Origin: Marinibacterium profundimaris
GTDB lineage: Bacteria; Pseudomonadota; Alphaproteobacteria; Rhodobacterales; Rhodobacteraceae
Length of the DNA stretch: 64,000 nt
NCBI RefSeq assembly: GCF_002210095.1
Contig: NZ_AQQR01000005.1
Span: 1-64,000, forward strand
Reading direction: 5' to 3'
The number at the start of each line of letters is the position of its first letter. Position 1 is the first letter of the stretch. The translations under genes and the position numbers were made by a program. Positions 51,750-61,325 of this stretch are shown one piece after another. The notes under the pieces are model-generated. The model had not been told where the DNA came from. It made no database searches and was given only the letters and a program-made list of their open reading frames with translations.

Positions 51750-53438
51750 TTGCGTGTTTTGCGTATTCTGGGCTTTACTGCCGCCTTCCTCTTTATTGTC
51801 ATGCTACTAATTGCCGGCGGCATATGGGCCGGCTATTCTCTGAACACCGCCTTGCAGAACCGGTTCAGCTTTCCGTCTCAGATAGCGTACAAGCTCAATG
51901 GCATGTACAATTCCTACCGCGGAAACAGATCTGACAACAGTGAGACAGTCATCTCCAACAGACTGATCATGAAAAAGGAAACCGTCTTTCTGCCGCTCTC
52001 CGCCACGGACTTCGCGGGTGGCATCGCGGCGATTAACGGCAACACGGTGCTGGTGACGGACCGACTGGGCAAGCTGTTTTCCGTTACAGGGCCGGATATT
52101 TCTGAATTGGCGCTGCAATCGCCGGACAATAAGGCCGATCAGCTGCGGGAGCAGCTTGACGAAGGTCTGCTGGGCAATATCGAGGTCGATTTCAACTGGT
52201 TTCGATACAACGATATTCTTCCGGTGGTTCATGACGGTCAGGAATACCTTCTCGCCTCGTACACGGAATGGAATCCGGAGGAATTGTGTTTCCGATCCGC
52301 CCTGGCCCGTATTGCGCTTTCCGGCAGTGACCCGGCCACCTGGACCGGCGATCCGGACGACTGGGACGTCATACTGCGCACAGAACCTTGTCTGCCACCC
52401 TTCACCAGCGGCAAGGGGATCTTCGGGCTCGAGGCGGGCGGCCGGCTGGACCGCCTTGGAGAGACGACGGTGGCCTGGAGCTCGGGCTCCTATGAACGTG
52501 ACGACCGGGTGACCGGGCTGGACTTCAAGGAGGCGGCGCTGGCTCAGAACGAGGCGACCGATTATGGAAAGCTGATGGAGGTCGATTTCCTGACCGGCGA
52601 GCATCGGCACCTGGCGCGGGGGCTGCGCAACCCGCAGGGCGTGTCTGTCGATGCAGAAGGGCGGATCTGGGTGACGGATCACGGGATGCGAGGCGGGGAC
52701 GAGCTCAACCTCGTCTTCGAGGGTGCGAATTTCGGCTTTCCAGTGGTGTCCTACGGGACCAAGTACAACCGTGAGCCAGCGGGCAATCAGGAGACCCACA
52801 AGAACCACGAGGGCTTTGACAAGCCGGTGGTTGCCTTCGTCCCTTCGATCGCGCCGTCGTCGGCTCTGGCGATCGACGATTTCCATTACACCTGGAACGG
52901 CGATGTCCTGGTGGGGGCGCTGAGCGGCGCGGTGCACCGGGTGCACATCGAGGACGGCAGGGGAATGTATGTCGAAGCGATCCCGCTGGGTATCCGGATC
53001 CGGGACATGGCCTACCTGAGCGATCCGAGGAAGATCGTGCTGTGGTCGGACGATCGCCGCATCGTCTATCTCTCTCGGGACAGCGCGCCCGATCCCAACG
53101 CCGAATTCCAGATGCAGCTGGCAGAACTTGCTCCGACCGCGGAATTGCATGAGGCAGCAGAGGACACGTTCAACGCCTGCCTGCAATGCCATGGCATGCT
53201 GGAAGGCGAACACGGCGCGGGACCGTCGCTTTATCAGGTCTGCGGGCGCGAGCCCGGGTCGAGCTCTTTCGACGGTTATTCCGGCGCGCTATCCTCAGTG
53301 GGTGGCATTTGGGGGCAGGAGAGCCTGAAGTCTTTCCTTCTGGATACCGAGGCCGTGGCGCCCGGCACCACGATGAGTTGGGTCATGGAAGACGAGGGCG
53401 TAGCTGACTTGCTGGCGAGCTCATTCTGCCGGATGTGA
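51750..53438 (+). CDS. Membrane-anchored PQQ-type sugar dehydrogenase fused to cytochrome c
   Basis: This 562-residue protein has one N-terminal membrane helix (about residues 7-30) acting as an anchor or signal. A soluble glucose/sorbosone dehydrogenase-like beta-propeller domain follows, recognisable by LRNPQGVSVD, GRIWVTDHGMRGGDELN and PVVAFVPSIAPSSALAI. A C-terminal cytochrome c domain has CLQCH (Cys477, Cys480, His481) and a possible axial Met in TTMSWVM. It would oxidise a sugar or aldose end in the periplasm and pass electrons to its own heme. The TTG at 51750 follows GGAG. Downstream, convergent with the polysaccharide genes. Confidence 0.82.
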   Translation: MRVLRILGFTAAFLFIVMLLIAGGIWAGYSLNTALQNRFSFPSQIAYKLNGMYNSYRGNRSDNSETVISNRLIMKKETVFLPLSATDFAGGIAAINGNTVLVTDRLGKLFSVTGPDISELALQSPDNKADQLREQLDEGLLGNIEVDFNWFRYNDILPVVHDGQEYLLASYTEWNPEELCFRSALARIALSGSDPATWTGDPDDWDVILRTEPCLPPFTSGKGIFGLEAGGRLDRLGETTVAWSSGSYERDDRVTGLDFKEAALAQNEATDYGKLMEVDFLTGEHRHLARGLRNPQGVSVDAEGRIWVTDHGMRGGDELNLVFEGANFGFPVVSYGTKYNREPAGNQETHKNHEGFDKPVVAFVPSIAPSSALAIDDFHYTWNGDVLVGALSGAVHRVHIEDGRGMYVEAIPLGIRIRDMAYLSDPRKIVLWSDDRRIVYLSRDSAPDPNAEFQMQLAELAPTAELHEAAEDTFNACLQCHGMLEGEHGAGPSLYQVCGREPGSSSFDGYSGALSSVGGIWGQESLKSFLLDTEAVAPGTTMSWVMEDEGVADLLASSFCRM

Positions 53439-53681
53439 TCGTGATCTAACCCAAGGCGTGGCTAGGGCCATCTCCGGCGGAGGGACCGGCCGCCAGCCCG
53501 TGGTTGACCTGCCATGGGCCTCTAGGGGGACGTTGCAGCAGAGTTACGGAGGCGGCACAGCACGGAAGGGGCCGTGTCGCACCGCCTGAGCCTGACCAAG
53601 CGGGACCGCCTGGGAGAGTGCGCATGACGCATGCCCCGCTCGGCCCTTTGTTGTAAGAGGCCGTCTTCCCGCAGGGGGGCA

Positions 53682-55994
53682 TCAGGATGCCGTCAGCGTC
53701 CGGTCCCGCGACAGCACCAGACCATGGTTCCGGACACCGGCCGAGCGGGATATCCGCAAAGGCATTTCCAGGTCGTCAGCGGTCGACTGGCCGGCCGGGA
53801 CGATGAACAGCCCGATGTCCAGCTGCTCGGTCGGCAGAAAGGCATCCGACAGATCAACCGCAGCCGGTGCATCCAGGATCACCACGTCAAAGAGATCGAG
53901 CAGCGAATCCATGATCGTCTGGAACTTTGCCGTGTCGAACACCACCGCCGGGTCGCTGCCCATCGGGATGGTCGGCATGAAGTAGAAGCCGAGATCCTTC
54001 AGTTCGATCACCGCGTCATTCATGTGGCATTCACCATAGAGAACCTGCGCCAGGCTACCTTCGGGCATCGGATAATCGTCGCCCAGCAGCGTCGTCAGTT
54101 CGGCACGGCGGATGTCTGCATCCACCACGACACAGCGATAGCCCCTGTGCGCCTTCGCCCAGCCAAGCATGAGCGCGGCCAGCGACTTGTCCGAACAGGC
54201 CTCGATCGAGCTGAGCACGATGGATCTTGCCGTCCCCCCCGAACGCATGTCGGCGTTGCTGGCCAGCCGAAGCGCCGCATGCGCCAGCGGCCCGTCGGGG
54301 CGTGTCCGCATCGCGCTGAGCACGTTGCTCGGGCGGGACGACCGCGACGCGAGGCGCGGGATCCGACCATAAACGCTGACGCCCGTGCGGCGTGACAGCT
54401 GCTCGGCGGTCGAGATCTTCTTGGGTGCCATTTCCATCATAAGGATCAGCATGATCCCGGCAAACATGCCACCGACACCGGCAAGGATTACGCTGAGTTT
54501 CTTTCGCGGGTAGACAGGGCTGTTTGGCACGCCGGCGTAGGAGATGACGTCGGCATCCGGGGTCTGCAGGTTTTGAATTTCATTGGCTTCGCGGAAGCGC
54601 CCCAGGAATTCCTGATAGACCCGCTGGTTGGCGTCGACGATCCGCTGTAGCTGGTTAAGCTCGATCTCCTCCCCGGTGAGCCCCAGGATCGTGGTGGACA
54701 GCTCGCGCATGCTCGCTTCGAGCGAAGACACGACCACGCCCAGCACCGCAGTGCTGTTCTCAAGCCGCGCGATTTCACGTTCCACTTCCAGCGAAAGACC
54801 CTCTTCAACGCTGTTGATGGACCGTTCAATCGACAACACCTGCGGGGAGTCTTCGCCGAAATTGCTGATCGCGGCCGCTTTGCGGCGGTTGAGTTCGCCC
54901 AGCTCGGCGCGATATTCGAAAGCCTCGTCCGAACTGATCAGGTTGGCGGCGGTCATCGGCCCGCTGCTGTCCATGGCATTGCGCATCTTTTCCAGCGTGG
55001 CGGTGACTTCGGCCAGCTCCGAGCGTTGCGCCACCAGTCGTGAAGTCAGCTCTCTCAATTGCTGGTCCAGTCGCTCGCGGCTGTCGGCCTCAGCATCCAT
55101 TGTGGCCCGGAACTCGAATACGTCCCGTTCCGAGGCTTCGAGCTGTTCGGCCAGCCCCTCGACCCGCGTTTCCAGCCAGGTGGAGAAGCGCCGCGCGGCC
55201 TGGAACCGCTTGTCCGAAAGGAAGCTGATATACTCGTCCATCAGCGTGTTCACGATGGCCGCAGCAACCCTCGGATCACTGGACGAGGCGGAGACCTGTA
55301 CCACGTAGGAACTGCCGAGCTGGCGGACGGAGATACTGTTGCGCAGTTTGCCGACTACGGATTCCATGGCGCCCAGTTCGTCGCTTCCGGTGACGGCGGC
55401 CTGGTCGATGGCCGAGGGCTCGGCATCATCAACCTCGTCAGCTGCTTCGACCGGTTCCTCTGCCATGCCCAGGATCGATTTGATCCCGTTGGTGGTGCCC
55501 GACACGATGCCCTGCACGGTCGACTTCAATGCGCTCGGCTCTTCGGGGGGCAGCAGGTCGGGGTTGAACTCGGGCACAGTGTCCAGTTCGAGCCGGCGCG
55601 CCACACGGACCAGCAGAGCGTTCGATTGCAGCACCGCAAGCTCGCCCTCGATAACCGTGTTCGACAGCGACTGGGACTCGACCAGGTCAAAGGTATTGCG
55701 CGAGCTTAGACCCTGTTCCCCCAGCAGCATCTGCGAGTAGGCGGCATATCGTGGCGTCGCCCCGGCCAGCATGACAATCGTCGCAGCGACGGCGACAACG
55801 GTGCAGGTCACAATGATCCAGGCCTTCGCGCGCAGAGCCCGCATCAGGTCGCGGGGTCGGAAATGCGCCGCCTCTTCGCGGGGACGCGGCAAGTTTGCGA
55901 GATCGGCCAGGAAATCTTGTGGGTGTGACAGGCTGCTGGTGTCTTCTCGGTTGAATGCGATCTTTGGCCTTGTTTCGGAAGGGCTGATGGACAT
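53682..55994 (-). CDS. Exopolysaccharide co-polymerase: Wzz domain plus BY-kinase-like domain
   Basis: This 770-residue inner-membrane protein has a Wzz domain with helices at about residues 57-77 and 500-520, enclosing a long coiled coil rich in Glu/Ala/Arg (about 230-480). A C-terminal CpsD/BY-kinase-like domain follows. Its P-loop is degenerate: SSIEACSDKSL replaces the usual GEGKS/T, keeping only Lys-Ser. The Walker A' VVVDADIRR and a later VILDAPA are kept. There is no C-terminal Tyr cluster. It likely sets chain length in a Wzy-type pathway; kinase activity may be lost. ATG 55994. Confidence 0.88.
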   Translation of the reverse strand: MSISPSETRPKIAFNREDTSSLSHPQDFLADLANLPRPREEAAHFRPRDLMRALRAKAWIIVTCTVVAVAATIVMLAGATPRYAAYSQMLLGEQGLSSRNTFDLVESQSLSNTVIEGELAVLQSNALLVRVARRLELDTVPEFNPDLLPPEEPSALKSTVQGIVSGTTNGIKSILGMAEEPVEAADEVDDAEPSAIDQAAVTGSDELGAMESVVGKLRNSISVRQLGSSYVVQVSASSSDPRVAAAIVNTLMDEYISFLSDKRFQAARRFSTWLETRVEGLAEQLEASERDVFEFRATMDAEADSRERLDQQLRELTSRLVAQRSELAEVTATLEKMRNAMDSSGPMTAANLISSDEAFEYRAELGELNRRKAAAISNFGEDSPQVLSIERSINSVEEGLSLEVEREIARLENSTAVLGVVVSSLEASMRELSTTILGLTGEEIELNQLQRIVDANQRVYQEFLGRFREANEIQNLQTPDADVISYAGVPNSPVYPRKKLSVILAGVGGMFAGIMLILMMEMAPKKISTAEQLSRRTGVSVYGRIPRLASRSSRPSNVLSAMRTRPDGPLAHAALRLASNADMRSGGTARSIVLSSIEACSDKSLAALMLGWAKAHRGYRCVVVDADIRRAELTTLLGDDYPMPEGSLAQVLYGECHMNDAVIELKDLGFYFMPTIPMGSDPAVVFDTAKFQTIMDSLLDLFDVVILDAPAAVDLSDAFLPTEQLDIGLFIVPAGQSTADDLEMPLRISRSAGVRNHGLVLSRDRTLTAS

Positions 55995-56313
55995 GACGCG
56001 TTGGTATCCGGAAAAACAAGAAACTGGGCGAAATACTGCTGATTATCGTCGTTAGAGGCGCACAAGAGTCAAGCTGAGCCCGCCACCGGGAAGGGATTGC
56101 CATGGCTTGTGTTTATGTTGGCATCGCTTGCGGCCTAAGGGCGGCGGGATTGACCCCCAAAGACTGATATCCGCATGTTTTTTGATCGCAATCTGGCTAT
56201 TCCAGCGTCCGCCGTATTTCTCGAATCGCTTGTTGTTTTGGGCCTATTATCATGTTCCCTTTCCCCACCGGGCGCCGCAGGAAAAACCGCAGTGCTCAAA
56301 AAACAGGTAATCT
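55995..56313. other. Spacer between the co-polymerase and polymerase genes
   Basis: No gene is seen. It should hold the promoter of the co-polymerase gene, which starts at its left edge on the minus strand. T-rich and A-rich stretches (about 56170-56260) are more AT-rich than the surroundings, but no convincing -35/-10 pair or palindrome could be fixed. Confidence 0.4.
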
Positions 56314-57606
56314 TCAGGGCTGTCGCAAAGGGGGCGGGGTGAAAGCCTGGGCCGGATAGCGTGAGCCGAACCGGGGCTGAAGCGTGTCGCGCACCGCAAT
56401 CAGTGCTCCCATGTAGAGCAGCATCGTGAAGTTTGAAAACGGTCGCAGCAATCCGGGCTCGGTATTGTTGCGGGCCAGGATAACCGCGGCAATCAGAACG
56501 AAGAAGATACAGGGCATCGTCGGATTTCGTACCGTCGCCGCGATGACCTTGCAGACCGCCCATAAAAACCCGGTGATGCCGATCGCCAAGCCGATCAAAC
56601 CCTGGTGCACCGCAGTCTGCAGGTAGGAATTGTGAAATGTGAAGGTCGAATGGAAGCCCTTGTGGAAATCGATGTAGATGCGCCGCGACAACGAGGTCCA
56701 GTCTTGCGGCCTCCAGAACCCGCCTTCGCCGACGCCCAGAAGGGGGTGTTCGCGGATCTGCTCAAACGCGTAGCCCCAGAGCACCGTGCGTCCTGTCAGG
56801 GTCGCATCCTTGCCGAATTTTTCAAGCACCAGGCTGACGAGATCCACGTCATGCACCGCGAGGATGGTTGCGAGCGCCAAGGATGTCGTTGCCATGAAAC
56901 CGAAAAACACCACAAGTACCATTGGGTGAAACAACCCGCGTCCCCGCACCAGCAGGCCGAAAACCATCAGCGCAGCCACCCCGAAAGCGAGCAGGACAGC
57001 GGTGGCGGACTGCGCCTGGAACACCAGCTTGATCGCAACAGCGGCGAGCCCGGCAGAGGCGATCCTCATCCATTTCGGTTGTAGCGGATCAAACAGCACG
57101 CAGAGCGATACGGCCCAGAGGAGGACCATGGCCAGGCCCATCGAATTCTTGCTGGCAAAGACGCCGCGTGCGGCGACACCGCCGGTTGATGGCAGCAGCA
57201 GGCTCGCCAGCCCGTAGATCCCAGCAGCCAGCAGCAGCGATTGCAGGATTTGTCTGCGATCAAGCCGCAGCGCCGCGACGTAACATATCAGCACGGTCAG
57301 AAACAGTTGGGCCGTGGCCTTGATGATCGCCGCCTTGTCGGGCCCCCACAGAACCGTCAGCCCGCACCAGACCGGAAAGGCGAACAGGAACCAGTTGCGC
57401 ATCAGAATCGGAAACAAGGCCTCGAAATCGCGGAGAAAAATCCAGCCAAAATAGAGCGCCATAGGATAAAGCAGTAGTTCGTCGCCGGGAAACTGCTTGA
57501 AAGAGACGACAAGCCAACCCGTTACCAGCACGTGGTCCCGCGTTGTCGCGGAAATGCGAACGGTTCCGCGGTCGGCAGATGCACCGTTCATGTTCGCAAG
57601 GGTCAT
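56314..57606 (-). CDS. O-antigen ligase/polymerase family membrane protein (Wzy-like)
   Basis: This 430-residue polytopic protein has ten or more hydrophobic segments and one periplasmic Wzy_C/O-antigen ligase loop, around FEQIREHPLLGVGEGGFW and FHNSYLQTAVHQGLIG (conserved H in HNxxL). Members polymerise or transfer undecaprenyl-linked glycans. Next to a Wzz-type protein it is best read as the polymerase of an exopolysaccharide. The ATG at 57606 is used; a second at 57591 is possible. It is divergent from the Gfo/Idh gene (226 bases). Confidence 0.85.
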   Translation of the reverse strand: MTLANMNGASADRGTVRISATTRDHVLVTGWLVVSFKQFPGDELLLYPMALYFGWIFLRDFEALFPILMRNWFLFAFPVWCGLTVLWGPDKAAIIKATAQLFLTVLICYVAALRLDRRQILQSLLLAAGIYGLASLLLPSTGGVAARGVFASKNSMGLAMVLLWAVSLCVLFDPLQPKWMRIASAGLAAVAIKLVFQAQSATAVLLAFGVAALMVFGLLVRGRGLFHPMVLVVFFGFMATTSLALATILAVHDVDLVSLVLEKFGKDATLTGRTVLWGYAFEQIREHPLLGVGEGGFWRPQDWTSLSRRIYIDFHKGFHSTFTFHNSYLQTAVHQGLIGLAIGITGFLWAVCKVIAATVRNPTMPCIFFVLIAAVILARNNTEPGLLRPFSNFTMLLYMGALIAVRDTLQPRFGSRYPAQAFTPPPLRQP

Positions 57607-57832
57607 CGGATTGCGCTTTCATGATGCGCAGGCTGGACGCAGCGCGCTTTAAGCTTGGCGCATTCAAAGATATCCAAGATACTTTCCAATACGATGACGG
57701 CCGTTGTTGAATGAGGATTCAGCCCCTGATGCTTTTTGCCATTTGTTCTTTTTTAGCTTCAACAAAAACCGCGTTTTCTTCGGCCCGGCGTGCCCTGCCG
57801 TCGCGTCCTCAGCCGATTTCGGAGGCAGGGGC

Positions 57833-58987
57833 ATGAATGATACGCCCAGGCGGACAGGCATCGCCTTTGTCGGCTGCGGGTTTGTCTCCGATCTTTACAT
57901 GGAGACGCTGCCCAATTGGACCGACGTGCTGGAGCATCTCGGTGTCTGGGATATCGACGCGGCGCGGCTGGAACATTTTACTCGCACCTACGATCTGCAC
58001 GCATTCACCTCGTTTGAGGATTTGCTGGCGAATCCCGCGGTCGAGATTGTCGTCAACCTGACAAACCCCTCGCAGCATTACGCCATTTCGAAAGCGGCCC
58101 TGGAGGCGGGAAAGCATGTCTATTCTGAAAAGCCCCTGGCGATGGAGCTCGACCAGGCCGAAGAGCTCGTCGCGCTGGCGGCCGAGCGCGGGCTGCAGGT
58201 TGTCTCGGCGCCGTCGAGTGTGCTGGGCGATGCGGCGCAGAGGCTCTGGGAGGGTGTGCGCAGCGGGCAGCTCGGCGCGCCGCGTCTGGTCTACGCCGAG
58301 ATCGACGACGGCATGGTCCATCGCATTGGCTACGAGACCTGGCAAAGCGTGACGGGCGCCTATTGGCCCGCGAAAGACGAATTTTCGGTGGGATGCACGC
58401 TGGAACATGCGGGCTACGCGCTAACCTGGATGGTGGCGATGTTCGGCTCGGTCACCGAGGTCACCAGCGTGGCCGCGCTGCTGATCCCCCAGAAAGGACC
58501 CCATACGCCGGACAATTACGTGACCCCGGATTTCAGCTGTGCACTGCTGAAGTTCGAGAGCGGCGTGGTGGGGCGCCTGACCAATTCAATCATCGCGCCC
58601 CATGATCATCATTTCCGGGTCTTTTGCGACGAAGGCCACTTTTTTGCCAAGGAGATCTGGGATTTTGGCACGCCTGTAAAATCAGTGCCACTGGCCACTT
58701 CGCGGCTCGCGCGGCAGCTGGAGAAACGGCTGGGCTGGGAAGCAGGGCGCAACCTGAACAAGACGCCCACGCGCAAAGTCATCTATTCGAAACGCGGCCA
58801 TCCGATGGATTTCGCCCTCGGTCCCGCCGAAATGGCTCAGGCAATCAAGGTCGGCCAGGCGCCGCGGCTGGCCGGGGATTTCTCGCTCCATATCACCGAG
58901 GTGTCGCTGGCCATCCAGTACCCCGAGGTCTACGGCACGCCCTACGAGCCCAGAAGCCGGTCGCAGGCGATCATCCCAATGTCGTGA
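57833..58987 (+). CDS. Gfo/Idh/MocA-family NAD(P)-dependent oxidoreductase
   Basis: This 384-residue protein has an N-terminal Rossmann fold (IAFVGCGFVSDLYMETL) and the family's YSEKPLAMEL motif (Lys). The C-terminal alpha/beta domain has GCTLEHAGYALTWMV and a DxxxH-like region. It probably modifies a nucleotide sugar for the polysaccharide. The ATG at 57833 follows GGAGG. Confidence 0.88.
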   Translation: MNDTPRRTGIAFVGCGFVSDLYMETLPNWTDVLEHLGVWDIDAARLEHFTRTYDLHAFTSFEDLLANPAVEIVVNLTNPSQHYAISKAALEAGKHVYSEKPLAMELDQAEELVALAAERGLQVVSAPSSVLGDAAQRLWEGVRSGQLGAPRLVYAEIDDGMVHRIGYETWQSVTGAYWPAKDEFSVGCTLEHAGYALTWMVAMFGSVTEVTSVAALLIPQKGPHTPDNYVTPDFSCALLKFESGVVGRLTNSIIAPHDHHFRVFCDEGHFFAKEIWDFGTPVKSVPLATSRLARQLEKRLGWEAGRNLNKTPTRKVIYSKRGHPMDFALGPAEMAQAIKVGQAPRLAGDFSLHITEVSLAIQYPEVYGTPYEPRSRSQAIIPMS

Positions 58988-59142
58988 TTTGTCCGCTTTG
59001 TCCGTCGCCCCTGCGCGGCGCCGCGGGCGTGACGAGCCGGCGTTTGCTTCAATACGATAATGCCGATGGCGGAGCGCATTGCTGTCTTCGTCGAATTGGG
59101 TCGTGCGCCTCAATTACCAGTTCGGCCTTCGGGCGTTGGCGC

Positions 59143-60291
59143 TCAGCTGCCCTGACAGGCCCGCGCGGCATCGACCACGTGATGCATCAGCTCAGGCGGC
59201 TCGACAAAGGTGTCGCGCGGCAGTGCAAGCAGCCGCTCCTGGCAGGCGAGTAACGGTGCGGGATCTTCCAGCAACGCACCCACGACTTTTGGCAATTCGG
59301 TGGCCACCGGGTCGGGGATGATGAGCCCCGCACCGTGCCGGTCCAGCCAGTTCGCCGTTTCGGTGCCGGCCGGCGCGAGCGCGGGCGTCGTGAAATAGCC
59401 GCCTTCGTAGATCCGGTTCGGCAGCAACCAGACCGAATTCGCCCCGGTCTCGTACCAGTCGCCAGCCCAGATCAGATCCACTCCGGCATAGATGCTTTCC
59501 AAGTCGTCCGGCGCCCGGTAGCGGCCGTAATAGGTGATGTTGGGGTGGGGCGCGATTTCTCCGTCCAGATCGGGGATCTCACTCAGCGCCGGATAGCCGC
59601 GAAGCACGATCTCCACCTGATCGGGATAGGCGGTGGCCACGGATTTCAGCAGATCCAGCGAACGCCGGCAGCGCAGGTTGCCAAACCAGCCGATCCGCAG
59701 CCGTCCCAGGACCGCCGGCCTCGGTGCCGTAGGCCGGTCACCAAAGGCGTCGCCCTCGATAAGCCGGTTCTCGATCAGGACATGCCGATAGCGGCCGGGG
59801 TGGCGTTGACGAAAATGTTCGGATTCGAAGCGGGGAGACGAGACCGCGACCAGTGCGGTCTTCTTCAGTAACCGGGCTTCGAGGGCTTCCAGCACGACGG
59901 CCTTCCAGCCGCCGCCGGTCAACTGCTTGTGGATGTCGAGACATTCGAACACCAGCGGCGCGGAAAGCCCCAGTTGCGTCTTCACCCGAACGGCAGTGGC
60001 CAGCATGTCGAGGTTGCGGGCCAGGATCACATCGGCCGCGTGCAGCGCCTCGGCATGGTCGCAGGCCAGTCGCGCGCCTTCGAATATCGCCTGCACCCGC
60101 TTGCGATAGGCGTTGTCGGCGGTTTCGCCCAGGTTCACCATCTCGAAGGGCACATCCCCGGGCGGGCCCCGGTGGTGCATGAAGCCCAGCACTTGAAACC
60201 CGGCCCTCCGGCAAGCGACCGCGCGACGTCGCACGGCGGCATCGTTGCAATTGTGGCCGAAATACGCGACCAGGCCTTCCGCTCGGTTCAT
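59143..60291 (-). CDS. GT-B type glycosyltransferase (family 4-like)
   Basis: This 382-residue protein begins MNRAEGLVAYFGHNCND. It has features of GT-B enzymes: VFECLDIHKQLTG in the N-terminal part and RIGWFGNLRCRRSLDLL at the start of the nucleotide-binding domain, then a C-terminal GADLIWAGDWYE-like region (here GVDLIWAG) and IYEGGYFTTPALA. It adds a sugar to a lipid-linked acceptor in the cytoplasm. The ATG at 60291 overlaps the upstream stop by four bases, so it is coupled to the other transferases. Confidence 0.82.
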   Translation of the reverse strand: MNRAEGLVAYFGHNCNDAAVRRRAVACRRAGFQVLGFMHHRGPPGDVPFEMVNLGETADNAYRKRVQAIFEGARLACDHAEALHAADVILARNLDMLATAVRVKTQLGLSAPLVFECLDIHKQLTGGGWKAVVLEALEARLLKKTALVAVSSPRFESEHFRQRHPGRYRHVLIENRLIEGDAFGDRPTAPRPAVLGRLRIGWFGNLRCRRSLDLLKSVATAYPDQVEIVLRGYPALSEIPDLDGEIAPHPNITYYGRYRAPDDLESIYAGVDLIWAGDWYETGANSVWLLPNRIYEGGYFTTPALAPAGTETANWLDRHGAGLIIPDPVATELPKVVGALLEDPAPLLACQERLLALPRDTFVEPPELMHHVVDAARACQGS

Positions 60292-61325
60292 GCCGGCGTT
60301 GCGGCCTGTTCTGTCGATCGCATACGCAGGCCAATCGGCACGGCGCTGAGAAAGCCAAGCCCCCAGGCGGTGTGCATGCAGATCAGCGCCGGAAAGGCCA
60401 CCAGACCGCACCAGCAGCGGTTGGCCCAGGCGACCGAGACCGCCGCCGTCGCCACGACGCCCAAATAGAAGGCCGGCCAGACCAGGCCAAGGCTTGTGAA
60501 TGGAAGGATTGCCAGCGACATGATCAGCAGAACCGCGTGGCACAACGGGATCAACTGCCGAACCGCGGGGCGGACACCATGCTTGAAACAGGTGCGCGCG
60601 CGGCCCATGCCATAATGATGATACTGCCGCCAGAGACGCTGCACGTTGGAGCGGGGGTAATAGCCGATGCGGATGTCCGATTGCAGCCAGATCAGGTGAC
60701 CGGCGTTGGTCAGTCTCCGGTCGTATTCCGCATCCTCATTGGCGCGGAAGGTCGTGTCATAGCCGCCCAGGGTGCGAAAAACCTCGGCCCGGAAGGCCGC
60801 GTGATGTCCGTGATCGACAAAGCCCGACACTGCCCCACCGCGATGCGGCGAGCCGCCCGCGCCAAGCTTGCTGTCGGCGATCAGCGCCAAGCCGGTTTGG
60901 AAGAATTCGTCCTTGGCCACCGCATCCATTGAAATCACGATCGAGGCTGCGTCGGGGTGGGCGTCGAGCGTGGCAACCAGCCTCGACAGGAAGCCCCGCG
61001 GATAGTCGGCATGCGCATCGCATCGGACAATGACCCTGGCGTCTGCGAAATCGGGACCCAGCAGTAGGTTCATGGCGTGGGATTGGGTCTGCCCCGGATT
61101 GTGCATCAGCGATACATTGGCATAGCGTCTTTGCAGGGCGCCGACGATGTCGCGCGTGGCGTCGGTGCTGCCGCCATCGGCGACAATCACCCTGGTCCGC
61201 CGGGCAAAGGCATCATCGTCCAGCAGCGCGCCCAGAACGGTTTCGATATGCTGCGCTTCGTTCAGAGTAGGGATCAGAACAACGACGTCTTCGGGACGCG
61301 TTGCGACTATAGCCTTGGTTACCAT
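60288..61325 (-). CDS. Family 2 glycosyltransferase with C-terminal membrane helices (ExoA-like)
   Basis: This 345-residue GT2 enzyme carries VVVLIPTLNEAQHIETV, VADGGSTDATRDI and the RCDAHADYP metal motif, then NEDAEYDRR (catalytic Asp/Glu) and two hydrophobic helices near the C-terminus. The layout matches ExoA of succinoglycan synthesis, though the linkage made here is unknown. The ATG at 61325 overlaps the upstream gene's stop by seven bases. Confidence 0.88.
   Translation of the reverse strand: MVTKAIVATRPEDVVVLIPTLNEAQHIETVLGALLDDDAFARRTRVIVADGGSTDATRDIVGALQRRYANVSLMHNPGQTQSHAMNLLLGPDFADARVIVRCDAHADYPRGFLSRLVATLDAHPDAASIVISMDAVAKDEFFQTGLALIADSKLGAGGSPHRGGAVSGFVDHGHHAAFRAEVFRTLGGYDTTFRANEDAEYDRRLTNAGHLIWLQSDIRIGYYPRSNVQRLWRQYHHYGMGRARTCFKHGVRPAVRQLIPLCHAVLLIMSLAILPFTSLGLVWPAFYLGVVATAAVSVAWANRCWCGLVAFPALICMHTAWGLGFLSAVPIGLRMRSTEQAATPA

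Noticed and set aside
53439-53681. Small gene between the PQQ-dehydrogenase and the co-polymerase
   Set aside because: Short frames here lack a ribosome site and similarity; it is best seen as a convergent intergenic region.
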